Source: Pegea sp. RAD2-039 (lineage: Eukaryota > Chordata > Thaliacea > Salpida > Salpidae). Taken from it: 64,000 bases of DNA. The DNA lies in contig JAQGEQ010000084.1 in assembly GCA_034620365.1 (NCBI GenBank), positions 2,108,001-2,172,000 of the forward strand, given 5' to 3'. The stretch's first letter is position 1, and each line of letters starts with the position of its first letter. Below, in pieces: positions 26,254 through 43,851 of the stretch. A model generated the notes under the pieces. That model made no database searches, was not told the origin of the DNA, and was given only the letters and a program-made list of their open reading frames with translations. The position numbers were made by a program, and so were the translations under genes.

Positions 26254-29200
26254 TTTGTATAAATTGAAATGTTATAATTCTTATAAAATATTGCAAGATT
26301 ATCTAAAGGTAACTTAATAGAAAGATTAATTAGTTTCAATTTCCATGGACTTGACTTAATTAGAAAAACTATAAAACATGAATAACATAAATGAATAATG
26401 TCTAAAATTAATAAGTTAGATATACAAATTGAAATTATTGATTTTAATATTCAAATAAACAAAAATATCAAGTATATATGATATCTATTTACTTGATTTA
26501 ATTTGAATTAATTAATAATTTACCTTTAATTACAGAAAGAGGTAGAAATACATCATTAACTAAATCTATTTATTACATGATAGATATAGTTATTTAAAAC
26601 AAAATATTTATGCTAAAAAGGAAATATGTACAAAAAAGGTATAAATAATAAACATATATAGAAAATTTAAAATATAAGTTTACAATTAAACATAAACAAA
26701 AAATAAAAATTAGAAATTTATTTTGAAATACATAAAATAAGTATAAAAAACATTTAAAAGGGTCAAAATTGAAAAGTAACAACATTTATTGATTAATAAA
26801 ATGCAAATAGCTTTTGTAGGCGTAAAAACTAAAATTAAATTTGAATAACTATAAAACGCAGTTAAAAAACTGTTTATAAAAAACTGAATGAAAACAGTTT
26901 AAAAGTAAACATATTTTAATGGAGTGAGCAAAGATCATTGCTTTAGCTTTCTTACTAAGATAAAAAGAATCATAAAAAAATATTTTTTATTACACATGCA
27001 TGTAAATACTTCTAAAAAATGAGTGTTTATAAGTTTATTGAACAAAAATTTACCGACAAAATATTTCTAATAATCTTAAATTCAATAACATAATCACATT
27101 TAAAAATAAAATTATAAACAATAAACTTTAAAAAATTACATAAACATACCTTAAAGAAATAGACAGGTGAATTCAGTAACATTTTTAAGATAATAACAAA
27201 TTAGTTATATACTTAATTACTACTAAATACAATATTATTAACAAGTATTAGTTGTTGAAAAAGAGTTTTATTAAAACAAATTAGTCTAACATTGAATAAA
27301 GAATCAATTTTCAAAATTTTTTCACGTAACAAGTTAAAGTACAATGTGGAAATTTGTGGTGTAAGTTGGTGACCAAATAAACATAAATATTTGAGAAATA
27401 AAACTTTTGTAAGCTAAATGAGCTGGTCTATCTAACTTTTTTATAATCAAAGACGTTGTAACTGTAAAGAATGACTAGTTTTCACCTGACTCTTTAACTA
27501 ACCGTAAAAAATTAAAAATCCGAATCAAGTAAGACTAAATTTTTTGAAAGTTTACTTCATTAAAGATTTATAAGAAAAATAGGTAATTGATTAATTTAAT
27601 TAAGTAGCTTTTGACTCTGCCTCAGAAAAAATTACACAAACACAATCAACAAGCTTTTGGAGGCGTCTTAAAATTTTTTACGTTATAACAACCGTAGAAA
27701 GATAAGTTTAGTTTGAGTTGAATGAAATAAATGAGTACAGCGCCAACTAGCAAAAAATTTTGGATACTTGCAACAAAAGCAACTGTTCTTTTTGATAATT
27801 TTTTCAAAACTTTTGTAATCTAAAAATGATTTAGGTTTTTGCATACATTTATTCTAACTTTATGAATAAACAGTAAACTTTAACAGACAAATAGTTAACT
27901 TTACTAATTACAAAACTTTAAGTTGAAAGATATACAACAGAGTAACCAATAAAGTAAAACAAATTAATATCGTATAAAAAACAACTTTCAGTAAAACATA
28001 TGCTCAATAATTGAAAGATAACTACTGATATTCTAAATGACAAATCATTGCTTTAATTTGTTAAGTTCTTATTAATTATATTAATAAATATATATTTTTA
28101 TTTATATATAATAATATTTAAGTATTAATCTTAGTGATGGTTAATTATTATCTTTATCATTACTATAATTAAACATCTTACTCTAGACGATAATATCCGA
28201 GCTCTACTCTTAAAAATAGTTTGATAGGAAAGAAACTGTAAGAAATAAGCTTAGAACTTATGCACTGTGACTAATCAACTAAGAGTTGAAAATTTAACTA
28301 AAGTTATTTCAAAATAGTTACTTATTAAACCTATTTAAGCGTCACTCAGAAGATAAAATGTTTTTATTTTATAGGGAGTTAATCATTTTAAATAAGAAAA
28401 ATCAACTACTGTGAAATCAGCAAAGTAGAAAAAATGTTGAAAGTTGATTCTTGATATCCAAAAAATGATAAATTTAAAGTATTTTTAACCTAGAAAAATT
28501 AAGAAGTTTTAAATTAAGATATTTTTGAATCAGCCATTTTCATCCAGTATTCTTACGTCCGTTCATATGTGACTAATGCCGACTAGACTGAACATTTGAA
28601 AAATATATATATATACTGAACAGAACTAAAAAGTTTGACAAATTTACAAGCAAAACTTTAATGACTAAGAAATAGGTTTTAAGACTTTTACAAAAGATAA
28701 CAAGAGACTTTGTGAAAGAACAAAAGTTATTATCAGATATTTTTGCTTGTGTGAAAATAGGATTTTAATTTTATGGAAAATTTCTAACAAACAGTAGCTG
28801 TAAGAATTTTGTCAAAATTAATAACTTGAAGTTATACAGAAAGTAGCTTTGAAAGTTATATAATTTTGGAATCACTTTTTGAAGTCTTTTTAAATATTAT
28901 TCTTGGTTCAAATATTATGGTTCAAATAACTAATTGAAAAACTAGCAGATCAATTTTACTACTTATTTAAGTAGCTTAATGTCTAGCAGAAATCTTTGTT
29001 CACTTGAATTTGATTCAAGTTTCTCTTTTATTACCTTAAAAACTAACCTTTGAGAACTTGAAAACATTCTTAAGCTCACTACTGTTTAAAACTATTTCTT
29101 AAAAGCATACATGTTAAAATAAAAGTAGGAGCGTGTGATTAAAAGCAGAAGTTTAATTACCAACAGCAAGATTTGTTAGTAAGAAAGTTTTTCTAAGATT

Positions 29201-30625
29201 GCTTCTAATAGCTATCTTACAACTCAATGTAAAAATCTGACTAATGAGTTTTCTAATTAGTCTGTAAAAAAACAGGCTTTCAACTAAACAGGCAGTTGTA
29301 AAACGAACATAGTATTGAATAAAAAATTTACTTTTAAAAAGAAAAGAACCTCATTCAAAACTAAACTTTAAACAAATATTTTTTATGTTTTTATAAAAAG
29401 TAGAAACTAAGTATAGGAAAAAATAAAGTATTTTGAAACGGGTCATTTATTTTAGTAATAATGACTCTTTATATCGAGCTTTATTCAAATTATTAAGAAG
29501 GCGACTAACAATGATAAATATACCAACGACTCCTGCTATCTTCATCAGTTCATTGCCGAATAACCTAGGTTCATAAGAGAATGATTAATAGCACATTTAC
29601 GTCAGCGGCAAAATACTTTACTCTTATACCATATTTAGATAGCTTTTATTCAATGAAAGTTTTTATGAATTTTAAAAACGTTTTCCGTAAAAATTCAGAA
29701 CTTATTATTAAGGTGAAACAATCTATTTGTTGACCAACAAGCTTTTAATTGTTTAAAAGAGCTATTGATGTAGTTTCTATTCTAACAATTTATATTTTAT
29801 GTTTTTTATATATAGCCTTTGCTCAGATGAAATCATAAAGACTTTAAGCCAATTGATTACTAAGAAATATAAGCCTAATTCTTTGATCTTGGTTATAGCT
29901 AAACTTTTTTGTATATAAACTACCAGTTTAATAGAGAATAATGAAATGATTATTAACAAAAACTTTTTTATCAGCATGAATGCATAAATTACACAGATAG
30001 TCCAAAAAAATGATATCAGAAAGAATACACCGACTTAATCTTTTGTCTGGTAAAGATACTACTCCATATTTTTTGTAACAAGATTTATTTTATCAATCTT
30101 GTTTATTTAGAAATATATGTACAATAGTTCAAATTTCATCAGGAAGTTAATTATTAAAAGAAATGAGGTCTTTAATTTAATCTTTTGTTGGCATCTTTCA
30201 TGCTAATAGATGATTTATGTTTATAAAACAACTGAAAATATTAAATCATGATAATAGAAAACTTATATGTCTAGTTTTACGATTATTGAAAAGTTTAGAA
30301 TTAAAGTAATATCTTAATAAGTTTGTTACTTTATAATTGATTTTGAGTAAAATAAACCAAACTCTTCTTGGTAAGATCTTTCAGGAAGTAATTTCATGTC
30401 ATGTAGAAATGTTTTTACAAAACTTTCAATTATTGGAACTAATGTATTGTAGAATGTCAGTTTAATGTTATTTTGATAGAACTAATTTTATTAAATAGCA
30501 CTATTTTAATCTGGCATCTCTCAAACACTTGCCTTTATACATTTGCATCAAACAAATGAATACTTTAGCATATACTTTTTTAAATTAAATGAATCTTTAA
30601 TTAAATACTTCTAAATAAACTGTGA
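26254..30625. other. AT-rich intergenic DNA upstream of FARP
   Basis: Presumably holds the FARP promoter and 5' UTR near 26254. No coding-like patch, RNA gene or repeat with recognisable identity was seen over the remaining about 4 kb. Confidence 0.6.
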
Positions 30626-30820
30626 TTTTTTTCTTTCGTATATTATTAACATTCCATGTAATTGTTCACTGTTATATGCTTTGAGGACTACCGAAATGCC
30701 ATGTGTTACATCTTTTGCTTTCTATATTTTTGAATTAATAGATGTTATTTGTGAGAATGTGTGTTATTAAGGTACTCTCTTCAGGCACCTTCCTTTGCAT
30801 TTATTGTAATAATTAAATAC
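30626..30820 (+). mobile_element. 3'-end fragment of the LINE family
   Basis: It matches the 3' UTR of the copy at 3325-3627 (CACTGTTATATGCTTTGAGGA, then ATTTGTGAGAATGTGTGTTA), followed by a decayed hairpin and a TAATAATTAAATA tail. It lies just beyond the 3' UTR of the thioredoxin reductase gene, in the opposite orientation. Confidence 0.85.
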
Positions 30821-30949
30821 TTATAAATAATAATTGGAATATTATTAAGATTACATTTTTATTCGTAATTAAATTATTTCAAACATAAAAATTAAAGGAA
30901 GGAAAATAAATTCAATTTGCAAATAGAATTTGAAGATTCTTGACAAGCT

Positions 30950-31040
30950 CCACACCACTAATAGAAATGCATCATTCGGTTTCAATCCACTCCAGGAAGG
31001 TTTTATGGATTGTACGTCATCACAAATCAACAAGGTGGGG
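30950..31040 (-). promoter_or_regulatory. SECIS element of thioredoxin reductase
   Basis: On the minus strand the quartet strand ATGAC (31020-31016) is followed by helix II, whose main arms are CAATCCA and TGGATTG (seven perfect pairs). The apical loop carries the conserved run of A (AAAA), and the opposite quartet strand is CGAA (30978-30975). The spacing from ATGA to the apical A's is about 12 bases, as expected. A CC/GG mini-stem in the apical loop suggests a form II SECIS. A weaker outer helix can form from CCCCACC and GGTGTGG. The element lies about 165 bases downstream of the UGA that it would recode. Confidence 0.85.
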
Positions 31041-31060
31041 GTAATCAGGAAGATTTATCG

Positions 31061-31176
31061 ATCACTCGACAGTTGAGACCCTTAAGGAAGAGTCAGTTGT
31101 TGAAACAATTAGTTGTGAGAAAGTCGCAGTTCTACAAGAAACGAACTTTTAGAGATCTTCAGAGACTGTCGAGTGA

Positions 31177-31177
<1 letters not shown>
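31061..31177 (-). repeat. 13-bp inverted repeat just after the Sec codon
   Basis: ATCACTCGACAGT at 31061-31073 and its exact complement at 31165-31177 flank a 91-base loop. In the mRNA the 5' arm starts within the UAA stop, five bases after the UGA, which is close to where selenocysteine redefinition stems sit in some selenoprotein mRNAs. The role is inferred. Confidence 0.75.
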
Positions 31178-36514
<5,337 letters not shown>

Positions 36515-37498
36515 TCAACATTCTTTTAAGTTATTATATTCTTCTAAAATAGCTGAGCCCATTTCAGCGGGTGACATGGTAACATGAACACCAGCACTTT
36601 GTAGAGCTGCAATTTTTCCTTCAGCTCCACCTTTACCACCAGAGATAATAGCACCAGCGTGGCCCATTCGACGACCAGGTGGTGCTGTAAGCCCAGCAAT
36701 AAATGAAACGACCGGTTTTCTATTAGGACCAGAGTTATGTTCTGCCAGATATTCAGCCGCATTTTCTTCAGCAGTTCCACCTATTTCACCAATTAACAAG
36801 ATTCCTTCGGTCTTAGGATCATTTAAAAATACTTCTAAGCAATCAATAAAGTTGGTTCCATTAAACGGGTCACCACCAATACCAACACAGAGACGCTGGC
36901 CAAGACCAACTAAAGTAGTTTGGTGGACAGCTTCATAAGTTAAAGTCCCTGAACGGGATACAATACCTATCTTTCCAGCTTTATGAATATGGCCAGGCAT
37001 GATACCAATCTTGCACTGTTCAGGCATGATAATACCAGGGCAGTTTGGACCAATCAAACGAGTTTTGTTCTGTGTTGCAAGGGCTGATTTAACACGAACC
37101 ATATCTTGTTGTGGAATTCCTTCAGTGATGCAAACTGCTAATGGAATTTCAGATTCTACTGCTTCCATGATAGCAGCAGCAGCAAATGGTGGTGGAACAT
37201 ATATCACTGAAGCATCTGCACAAGTTGCTTCCTTAGCTTCTTTGACAGTGGCAAAAACAGGAAGACCTAAGTGTTGTGTGCCTGCTTTTGTAGGAGAAAC
37301 ACCTGCCACCATATTGGTTCCATACTCAATCGCTTGCTTGCTGTGAAAAGTGCCTTGTTTACCAGTGAAGCCTTGACATATTACACGAGTGTTCTTGTCA
37401 ATTGAAAGGTTTTTACGAGTGGCATGATAACTACTAGAGTTTCTTGAACTAACACGAGCAAAACTACTGATCAGGTTTTTGATGGAGATGGAAAGCAT
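36515..37498 (-). CDS. SUCLG1: Succinyl-CoA ligase, alpha subunit, mitochondrial
   Basis: Matrix enzyme of the citric acid cycle that converts succinyl-CoA to succinate while forming GTP or ATP with a beta subunit. One uninterrupted 327-codon ORF, close to the usual length. The first about 30 residues are basic and Ser-rich, a likely mitochondrial presequence. Then come the CoA-binding fold ([17 protein letters not shown]), IGPNCPGII, the SRSGTLTYE block, [20 protein letters not shown] and the phosphohistidine loop [12 protein letters not shown]. All key residues are present. The absence of introns is notable beside multi-exon neighbours and could mean an intron-poor lineage copy or a functional retrocopy. 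Confidence 0.96.
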   Translation of the reverse strand: MLSISIKNLISSFARVSSRNSSSYHATRKNLSIDKNTRVICQGFTGKQGTFHSKQAIEYGTNMVAGVSPTKAGTQHLGLPVFATVKEAKEATCADASVIYVPPPFAAAAIMEAVESEIPLAVCITEGIPQQDMVRVKSALATQNKTRLIGPNCPGIIMPEQCKIGIMPGHIHKAGKIGIVSRSGTLTYEAVHQTTLVGLGQRLCVGIGGDPFNGTNFIDCLEVFLNDPKTEGILLIGEIGGTAEENAAEYLAEHNSGPNRKPVVSFIAGLTAPPGRRMGHAGAIISGGKGGAEGKIAALQSAGVHVTMSPAEMGSAILEEYNNLKEC

Positions 37499-37724
37499 TT
37501 TGATGTAGCTACAAGTAAGATGAACTTAATAAACCTAAAAGATAAAAATTGAAAATTATATAACAATTAAATATGATTGAAAGTAATCAGTGTTCAGAAT
37601 TTATTAATTTTCAAAAAAGATTAAAATATTAAAAATGATTACCATTAAAAGATGTTTTATAATTAATTATATTAAAAAATATCTAACTAAAATTAAAATC
37701 TAATTTACAGACTAAAACTAAAAG

Positions 37725-38174
37725 CTAAGTTTGAAAATATTTCAAAAAATCAGTAATATGATTATTTGCTTCTTCAACTTCATCATAATATTTAACCCTA
37801 AAATCATCTTTATCACCACGAGCCCCCGCAATCATTGCTGAAAGATTTTTACCAGAGTTTTTACAAAACAAACATAGAACTGGTTTTTTTAATAAATAAG
37901 CATGCCCAAGCTCATATCCTACTCCAAGAGATGGCATAGTAACCTCAGCAACAACTACATCACATTCATTCAACCAGGCAATGTCCCTATCATGTATTTC
38001 TTTATCACTTAAATTATGATCTAATTTCACTTTTCCATGCTGGTCTGTTTCTTGTGAGCCAACATGCTCTGTTAGGACTTCTCCAATAGTTTGAAGATGA
38101 GATATCAGCTGATGATAAGTCTCAACATGATCTCTACCTCCTCTTATACTTCCACAAAAATATATCTTCATCAT
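37725..38174 (-). CDS. DNPH1: 2'-deoxynucleoside 5'-phosphate N-hydrolase
   Basis: Splits the N-glycosidic bond of deoxynucleoside monophosphates; the vertebrate enzyme removes hydroxymethyl-dUMP from the nucleotide pool. A single 149-codon exon begins MMKIYFCGSIRGGRDH, the substrate loop of the family, and continues with an EVTMPSLGVGYELGHA block that carries the catalytic Glu and phosphate-binding residues, then a GARGDKDDF stretch. Length and motifs fit DNPH1/Rcl. It ends 37725, only 226 bases upstream (on its own strand) of the SUCLG1 start, in the same direction; the two share an intronless build. Confidence 0.93.
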   Translation of the reverse strand: MMKIYFCGSIRGGRDHVETYHQLISHLQTIGEVLTEHVGSQETDQHGKVKLDHNLSDKEIHDRDIAWLNECDVVVAEVTMPSLGVGYELGHAYLLKKPVLCLFCKNSGKNLSAMIAGARGDKDDFRVKYYDEVEEANNHITDFLKYFQT

Positions 38175-39255
38175 TAATGTTAGAAAAATTTTATGTTCAA
38201 AAATTCTTCTTAAAAATTAAATCATCTATCTTCATAAAATTAATAAGAATTTTTTAGAAATAAAATCAAATAGTTTATAAAATATAAATATTATTTTCAA
38301 CAAATGTTTATTATATTTGACAGATCATATAATAAAGTATTTAGAAAGTTTTATTATTTATTTGATTAGTTGTTAGTTTTATTTATTTCATCATTCAAAT
38401 AAACCAACAACCTAAAAACAAACCAAAAAGGTAAAGAAATGGATTATCAAATGTTAAAATATAAAAATGTAATATCTGCTATATTTAATCTTCAACAAAT
38501 TTGCTAAAAAGCTAAAAATTAAAACCAAAAATAAAAACATTGAATCCAATAATAGTTTTAATTTGATATAAATTATCTTCAATTATTATTTTTTTTAAAT
38601 TAGCAAGTACTTTAATTAAAGATCACTAAAACTATTTTCTAATTTTTAATAATTACTACAAATTAAAATACATTTAAACTAAACTTATTGTTTTACAAAC
38701 AAATTAACTTTCTTATAAGAAACTAAAACTATTAATTCTTTGCTAAAAGTAGTATTCTTAAAAGTATTCTTATCAAACCATAAAATTGTTATGAAAGTAA
38801 GAGGCCAAGTTTAAAAAATATGTAATATGATAATAACAAAATTAATTTAAACATAAAAATAAATGGTTTAATTATATACTAAAAACATTATATACTCAAT
38901 TTTTGTAGCAAAATTTTTTTATTTATAATAAAATCAAGAAACTAAAGATGATAAATTCATAAATAAACAAAATATAATTAAAATATTATTTACATAGAGG
39001 TAAAAATATTATAAAATTTTCAAGATGCCAATTACGTTGCGAACCTTAAACTCAGCTAAGCCCTTGAATGTTTTTGGTGTAAAAACAATTTCGCACGTTT
39101 TATTCGGTAATTATATTGACAATTAATTTAAATTAATAACCAGACATTCAAAAAATGAATCTTTTTCAAGTTCAAATTATCAGAATTAAGCAAATCAATC
39201 TTTTTTAAATCTAAATTTACCTATTTTTTATAAGGATTATTTGCTGTAATACTCT
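38175..39255. other. Very AT-rich intergenic DNA
   Basis: Nothing recognised. The left end presumably holds the DNPH1 promoter. Confidence 0.6.
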
Positions 39256-39257
39256 AT

Positions 39258-39715
39258 ATCAAAATCAAGGCCGCCATCAATAGAACCTTTGTCTGTAGTA
39301 CACTATTGTACGCCAGCGAAACTTGGACTTAGTCGAAGGCTAACGAAAGTAAACTTCACGTCTGTCATTTTCTATGTTTTCACGAATATTATGAATAAGT
39401 TGGCAGTAAAAGATCTTAAACGAGAAAGTGTTGAAGCACACCGGCCCAACAACAATGTACAGCATGCCACCCAAGCACAGGTTTTGCTGGCTCGGATACG
39501 TCTGTACACTACAGAATCTGCTGTATGGGCAGATATAAATAGGCAAACGCAACATTAGCAGTGCTTTTCTTCGCTTTATTAGCAAGTGCAATATAAAATC
39601 ACTCAATACTAATATCAGTAATTGGTAGGATATCGCAGCGGATCGCTTCGAATGGCGCTCTCTACTTCGCAAGCAACTGAAAGAAAGAGAAGAAATTTGT
39701 AACACCTCGTGAGCA
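39258..39715 (+). mobile_element. Decayed RTE-like LINE fragment (RT C-terminus)
   Basis: Two plus-strand frames read as the C-terminal tail seen in many endonuclease-reverse transcriptases. First comes CSTLLYASETWT near 39285, then a frame change and, from 39455, KHRFCWLGYV, NLLYGQI and AADRFEWRSLLRKQLKE. At least one frameshift and several in-frame stops show that it is dead. Its G+C content is higher than its surroundings. It belongs to a different LINE group from the element at the window start. Confidence 0.75.
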
Positions 39716-39719
39716 TAAA

Positions 39720-40735
39720 CGGTATAGCCGTTCTTGGCCGAAGCATGTCTTGTTAAGACATTGTTATTTGTTGTAAACTCTCTTATTTTTATAACTTACT
39801 CTTTAGTTTTCTTCAAGAAGAGTTTCGTAACAACGGACTTTATTCATTGCTATTTTACTTATAGTTTTTATAAAATGCTACCATAAGATATAAGGCAAAA
39901 AAGTTAATAATTAAATGGATTGGGAACTTATCTAGACCTATGATTTACATTTGATAGTTTATCTAGAACTTTTGCGCCAACAAACCTAGGCCGAAAAAAA
40001 AATTTACAAACAACTCTTATGTTTAATGGTCGTCTTGGGTATTAAACAACAAGGTCTTAAAAAGCACTTACATTCATGGTAACATGTACAATATCTAAAA
40101 TGAGAGTATTACCTAGTTTTTATTAAAAAAAGCTATTAGTTCTTTAGTTAAGAACATTAGTTAAGAATATCTTCTATCATTTTTACTTATTTTATTCTTG
40201 CAATTTGTTCGTTTCTTCTATGTTTATCGTTATTTTTATCTTGATTGAAATCTGAAATGGATAAGACATTTATAAAATTTTCAAGTCAATTTTTCTTATA
40301 AAACTATTCTCAAGTGAACTTTCCTATTTTTATGACCCTTTTAATTAGTCCAAATTTATGAGGATTTTTTACTGCCTCTAATTATATCATCTAATTATAT
40401 AATTGATGATATATCAAAATCTCGATTGGTTTATTTATAAAAAATTTTAGCAATATTTGACACATCATAAAATTTAAATTCTCAAGTTTTTAAATAACTT
40501 GATATAGTGATATTTTTGCAATCTATTTATTTACTGTTCATAAATTAGTATTCCCAGTAAAGTTTTGTTAACTAAATTGATAAGTTATTTACTTTATCAT
40601 CAAAACGTTTATAACTTACCTTATTTATTCCTTTGTTTTTTCATTATGTGGATGAACAATTTCTTAAAGAAAGAATAATTTAAGACAACAACGAGATATT
40701 AAAAACTTTTAAAAGCTACAATGATTAGTGATGAT
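39720..40735. other. AT-rich intergenic DNA
   Basis: No gene, RNA or repeat recognised. Confidence 0.6.
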
Positions 40736-40850
40736 GTCTTACATCATTTGCTTTCTATCTTTCTAACTTAAGGATGTTATTTGTGAGAATGTGTGTTAGT
40801 GGGAGGTGCTCTCTCAGGCACCCTTCTTCACATTTATTGAAATAAATAAC
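40736..40850 (+). mobile_element. Short 3'-end fragment of the LINE family
   Basis: Contains ATTTGTGAGAATGTGTGTTA, a well-kept GAGGTGC/GGCACCCTT hairpin and an AAATAAATAA tail, matching the 3' end of the element at 1-3200. Only about 110 bases were inserted or remain. Confidence 0.85.
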
Positions 40851-42326
40851 CACATTTTGAAAAAAAAACTATAAATTTGATATCACCCCAAACTCATTTC
40901 AATTCTTATAAGGAATTCAAAATGTAAAAAAAAGATAAAATTGAAATCTACAAAAACTCATTAAATTTTCTGATTAGACATTTGATGAAAGTTTATGAAT
41001 TGAATTGACTTATAGTTCACAAATATATTTTTAAAAAGCATCGATTGTTTTATATTCAGCACAATACGCATCTAGTTATGTGAACGTTGTTTTTTATTCT
41101 TAGATAAATACGTAATAAATAAAGTTATAAATGTGTTAAAATAAAAATTGTTAAATGAAATAGCCAAGTTGAAGATATTCTTAAAAATAAACAGTTTTTT
41201 GAAAGTTAACTGATTGTTAACTGAATTGTTGTTTATTTGAAATTGGTGGCTTTAAAATGTACTTGAAACCTCAAAGTAGTTTCAATTGAAAGCCTTTTTT
41301 TCTACTATATGCATTCGCTTATTTCGAGAAACTATTACTTGATCTAAAAGATGTAAAAGTTTAACTTATTTTTCCTACTAATAGACTTGTACAGAATTAA
41401 AATAAGTTAGTAATTAAGGTGGTGTTAAATATTTTGAAAATCATTAAAGACTTACCATAATTGAAACCTTGTTCTTCTTAAAAATATTTTTTACAATTAA
41501 TTATAAAATATTAGTTTAACTTTTTAGATAAAATAGATACTTATGTAAATAATTCTATGTTTTTAATTTAATCTTTCTTAATTTTTTAATCAATTTGTGT
41601 ATGATTTTTAAAGTCACTTTTCCACTATAAATTTATTTTTTATACTCATTAAGTTAATCATTAACAAAAGAGTTTTCTGGCTACAGTATATCTGCAAATA
41701 GTTCCAAACATTAAATAAAACGATTTTAGTTTATGCTTTGACAAACTTGTTATTAGTTTAGAATGATATGTTCGAAATAGTTTCATCTTAAAAAGAAAAT
41801 GAAATCATTTTTTTCATGATTTGTTTAAAAAGAGAGTTTGTTTATTTCTCTGAGTATTTTTGGTATAAATCTGATGTTAATTTTGTTGTTCAAATTTAAC
41901 TCAGTATTCTTTATAATAGAAATTATAACTACATCAAAATATGCATATGGTTCGAATAACTTTTTTGGCGAGTGATATATTAGGTTGCTATTTTCAACAT
42001 TTGCTTCTTCTTCTTTGTAAGTCTCAACTATATTATACCCTAATCCTTCGCTGTCTTCCAATGTTTTTGTATAAATTAGTTCAAGGTATTTGAGACATTT
42101 TTACTTTTAGTTCTTTTCATTCATATTTTGTTGAGTTCATCTTTAGGAGATTTATGATTTGCTATCTGTAGACATTAAATAAATGTTATATAAAATAAGA
42201 AAATGATGGTAGAATTATAAATAATTTTTAGTTTAAATTGTTTCTTATCGATTCGATTAAATCAACTATTTAATTTTTTTATTTTTAGAAAAGTCACAAA
42301 TACAGATAGATTAAACAATCGTCATT
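40851..42326. other. Intergenic before the claudin-like gene
   Basis: AT-rich. The minus-strand stretch 41930-42060 has an open, acidic, coding-like frame without an ATG; it is not called. The right end should contain the claudin-like gene's promoter. Confidence 0.5.
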
Positions 42327-43534
42327 ATGGTTATTGATTACTCGAGACGATCGTTTAAGGTAGCTTTACTAGTTGCGTTAGTTGGCGAGATTTTTAGCAT
42401 CGTTTCTATTGCAACTCCTACATGGACTGAAGAAGGAAACAAAGTAATTGGACTTTGGACAGTCAAAGATGCAGGTGACTCTTATTCATGGAGTAAACTA
42501 GGCGCATATAGAGGTGAACTCTTTTTGTTTTGAAGATGTCAAGTATATTTATACGGCTTAACACTTTGCTTGAAAATATTTATCTAATTACAAATTCTTT
42601 GAATAATATTTAATCAAAATTTATGGTATGTAAGTTTGCGGAAAATTCAAGTTGAGTCATTATGATTTTCCGACGTTTTAAGCCAAGCTCTGCTGTTTGT
42701 AAAACTATTGAAATCATTTCGTAGAACTATTTGCTCTAATAAAATATTTACTGTTCGGAAACCTCATATTTCCAGCTGATAAAAACACTCAAAATAAACC
42801 TAGAATAGATTGTTTGCAAATGAATTTTTCAATGAAAGTTATTGATTAGCCAGTTTAAATAAACTGGCAAAGTTAAAAGAATATAATTTAATAAAGGTTT
42901 TTAGATATATATTTTATAAAATAACTTTATTATGTAAAAGAACCAGTTTTAATTTACTAAAATTTTATTGAAATTTTATTAGATAATATTATCTAGAATG
43001 AAAATTATCAAATAAATAATAAGATAAAAACTGAATTGCAAATCTCTGAAATGGAAGTTAATAAATCATTTTTTACCAAAGGAGAGTTTTATTATTCAAC
43101 ATGGATGAATGCAGTAAGAGGAATGATGATGGCTGGAGTGATTATGGGGGCCTTTGGGATCATCTTTAATATATACTTGATGAAAAAGAGAAGAGATGAG
43201 ATGATTCATGGAATTTCTTTGATGTGTTACTACTTCCTATCATGTTAGTTTCTTAGATCTTGAAATTTCATCACTCTAAAAATCTTCTTCAGTTGCCATG
43301 GTGATCGCCGCTGTTGCACTTTACACTTGTAAGATACCGCAAGGTGTAGATGCTTCAGGCGACTATACTCCATACACGGAAAATGTCAACAAATTTATCT
43401 TCAGAGGAGGGTATGGTTACTCTATATGGTTTGGCTGGGTAGGGGCCGGAGTCTTTCTACCGGCAGCAGGGCTGGCTTATGAAGGTAGCAACATCAAACG
43501 AGCAGCTGAAAGATTGAAGCGCTATCAGCAGTAA
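42327..43534 (+). CDS. Claudin-like four-pass membrane protein
   Basis: Three exons, 42327-42513, 43058-43243 and 43293-43534, join in phase to 204 residues. Four hydrophobic segments are visible: one after the first about 9 residues, one around MMMAGVIMGAFGIIF, one around FAMVIAAVALY and one around SIWFGWVGAGVFLPAAGLAY. The first loop has W...GLW as in claudins and PMP22 relatives, but I see no Cys pair there, so it would not form the usual loop disulfide. The tail is short and basic without a PDZ ligand. The second exon's acceptor has a poor pyrimidine tract, so that border is the weakest point. Likely a junction or membrane-organising protein of the claudin/PMP22/EMP superfamily. Confidence 0.75.
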
Positions 43535-43851
43535 CTGCGAAGCAAATAAATGCAGTAAACTAATTCAAATAATAATCGCATCTTTTCAACTTGATTCATA
43601 TCCTTGTGTTTTACTGCTTGCAACATTTTACCACTAAATGATTTGCTTAATTTTTACATTTTGGTTGGGCTAGATTAGCTGATAGATTTATGAGTTTTGG
43701 CCAAATTTGTACACCTTTATAAAAGTTTATTCAATCAAAAAGTACATAGGTTCAACAAATCAGAGGTAAAAAAAGTGTATATAGATCTAAACAAGTTTAT
43801 CAAATGACAATAAACAAATAAATTTGAAAAACGAAATTATTTTATCTATTT

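Noticed and set aside
39289..39558. 89-codon ORF at the LINE relic
   Set aside because: Out of frame with the RT-like reading; it is a by-product of the decayed element.
41825..42061. 78-codon minus-strand frame with an acidic, coding-like first half
   Set aside because: It starts with TTG, not ATG; the second half looks random and no splice partner was found. It may be a fossil exon, but the evidence is too thin.
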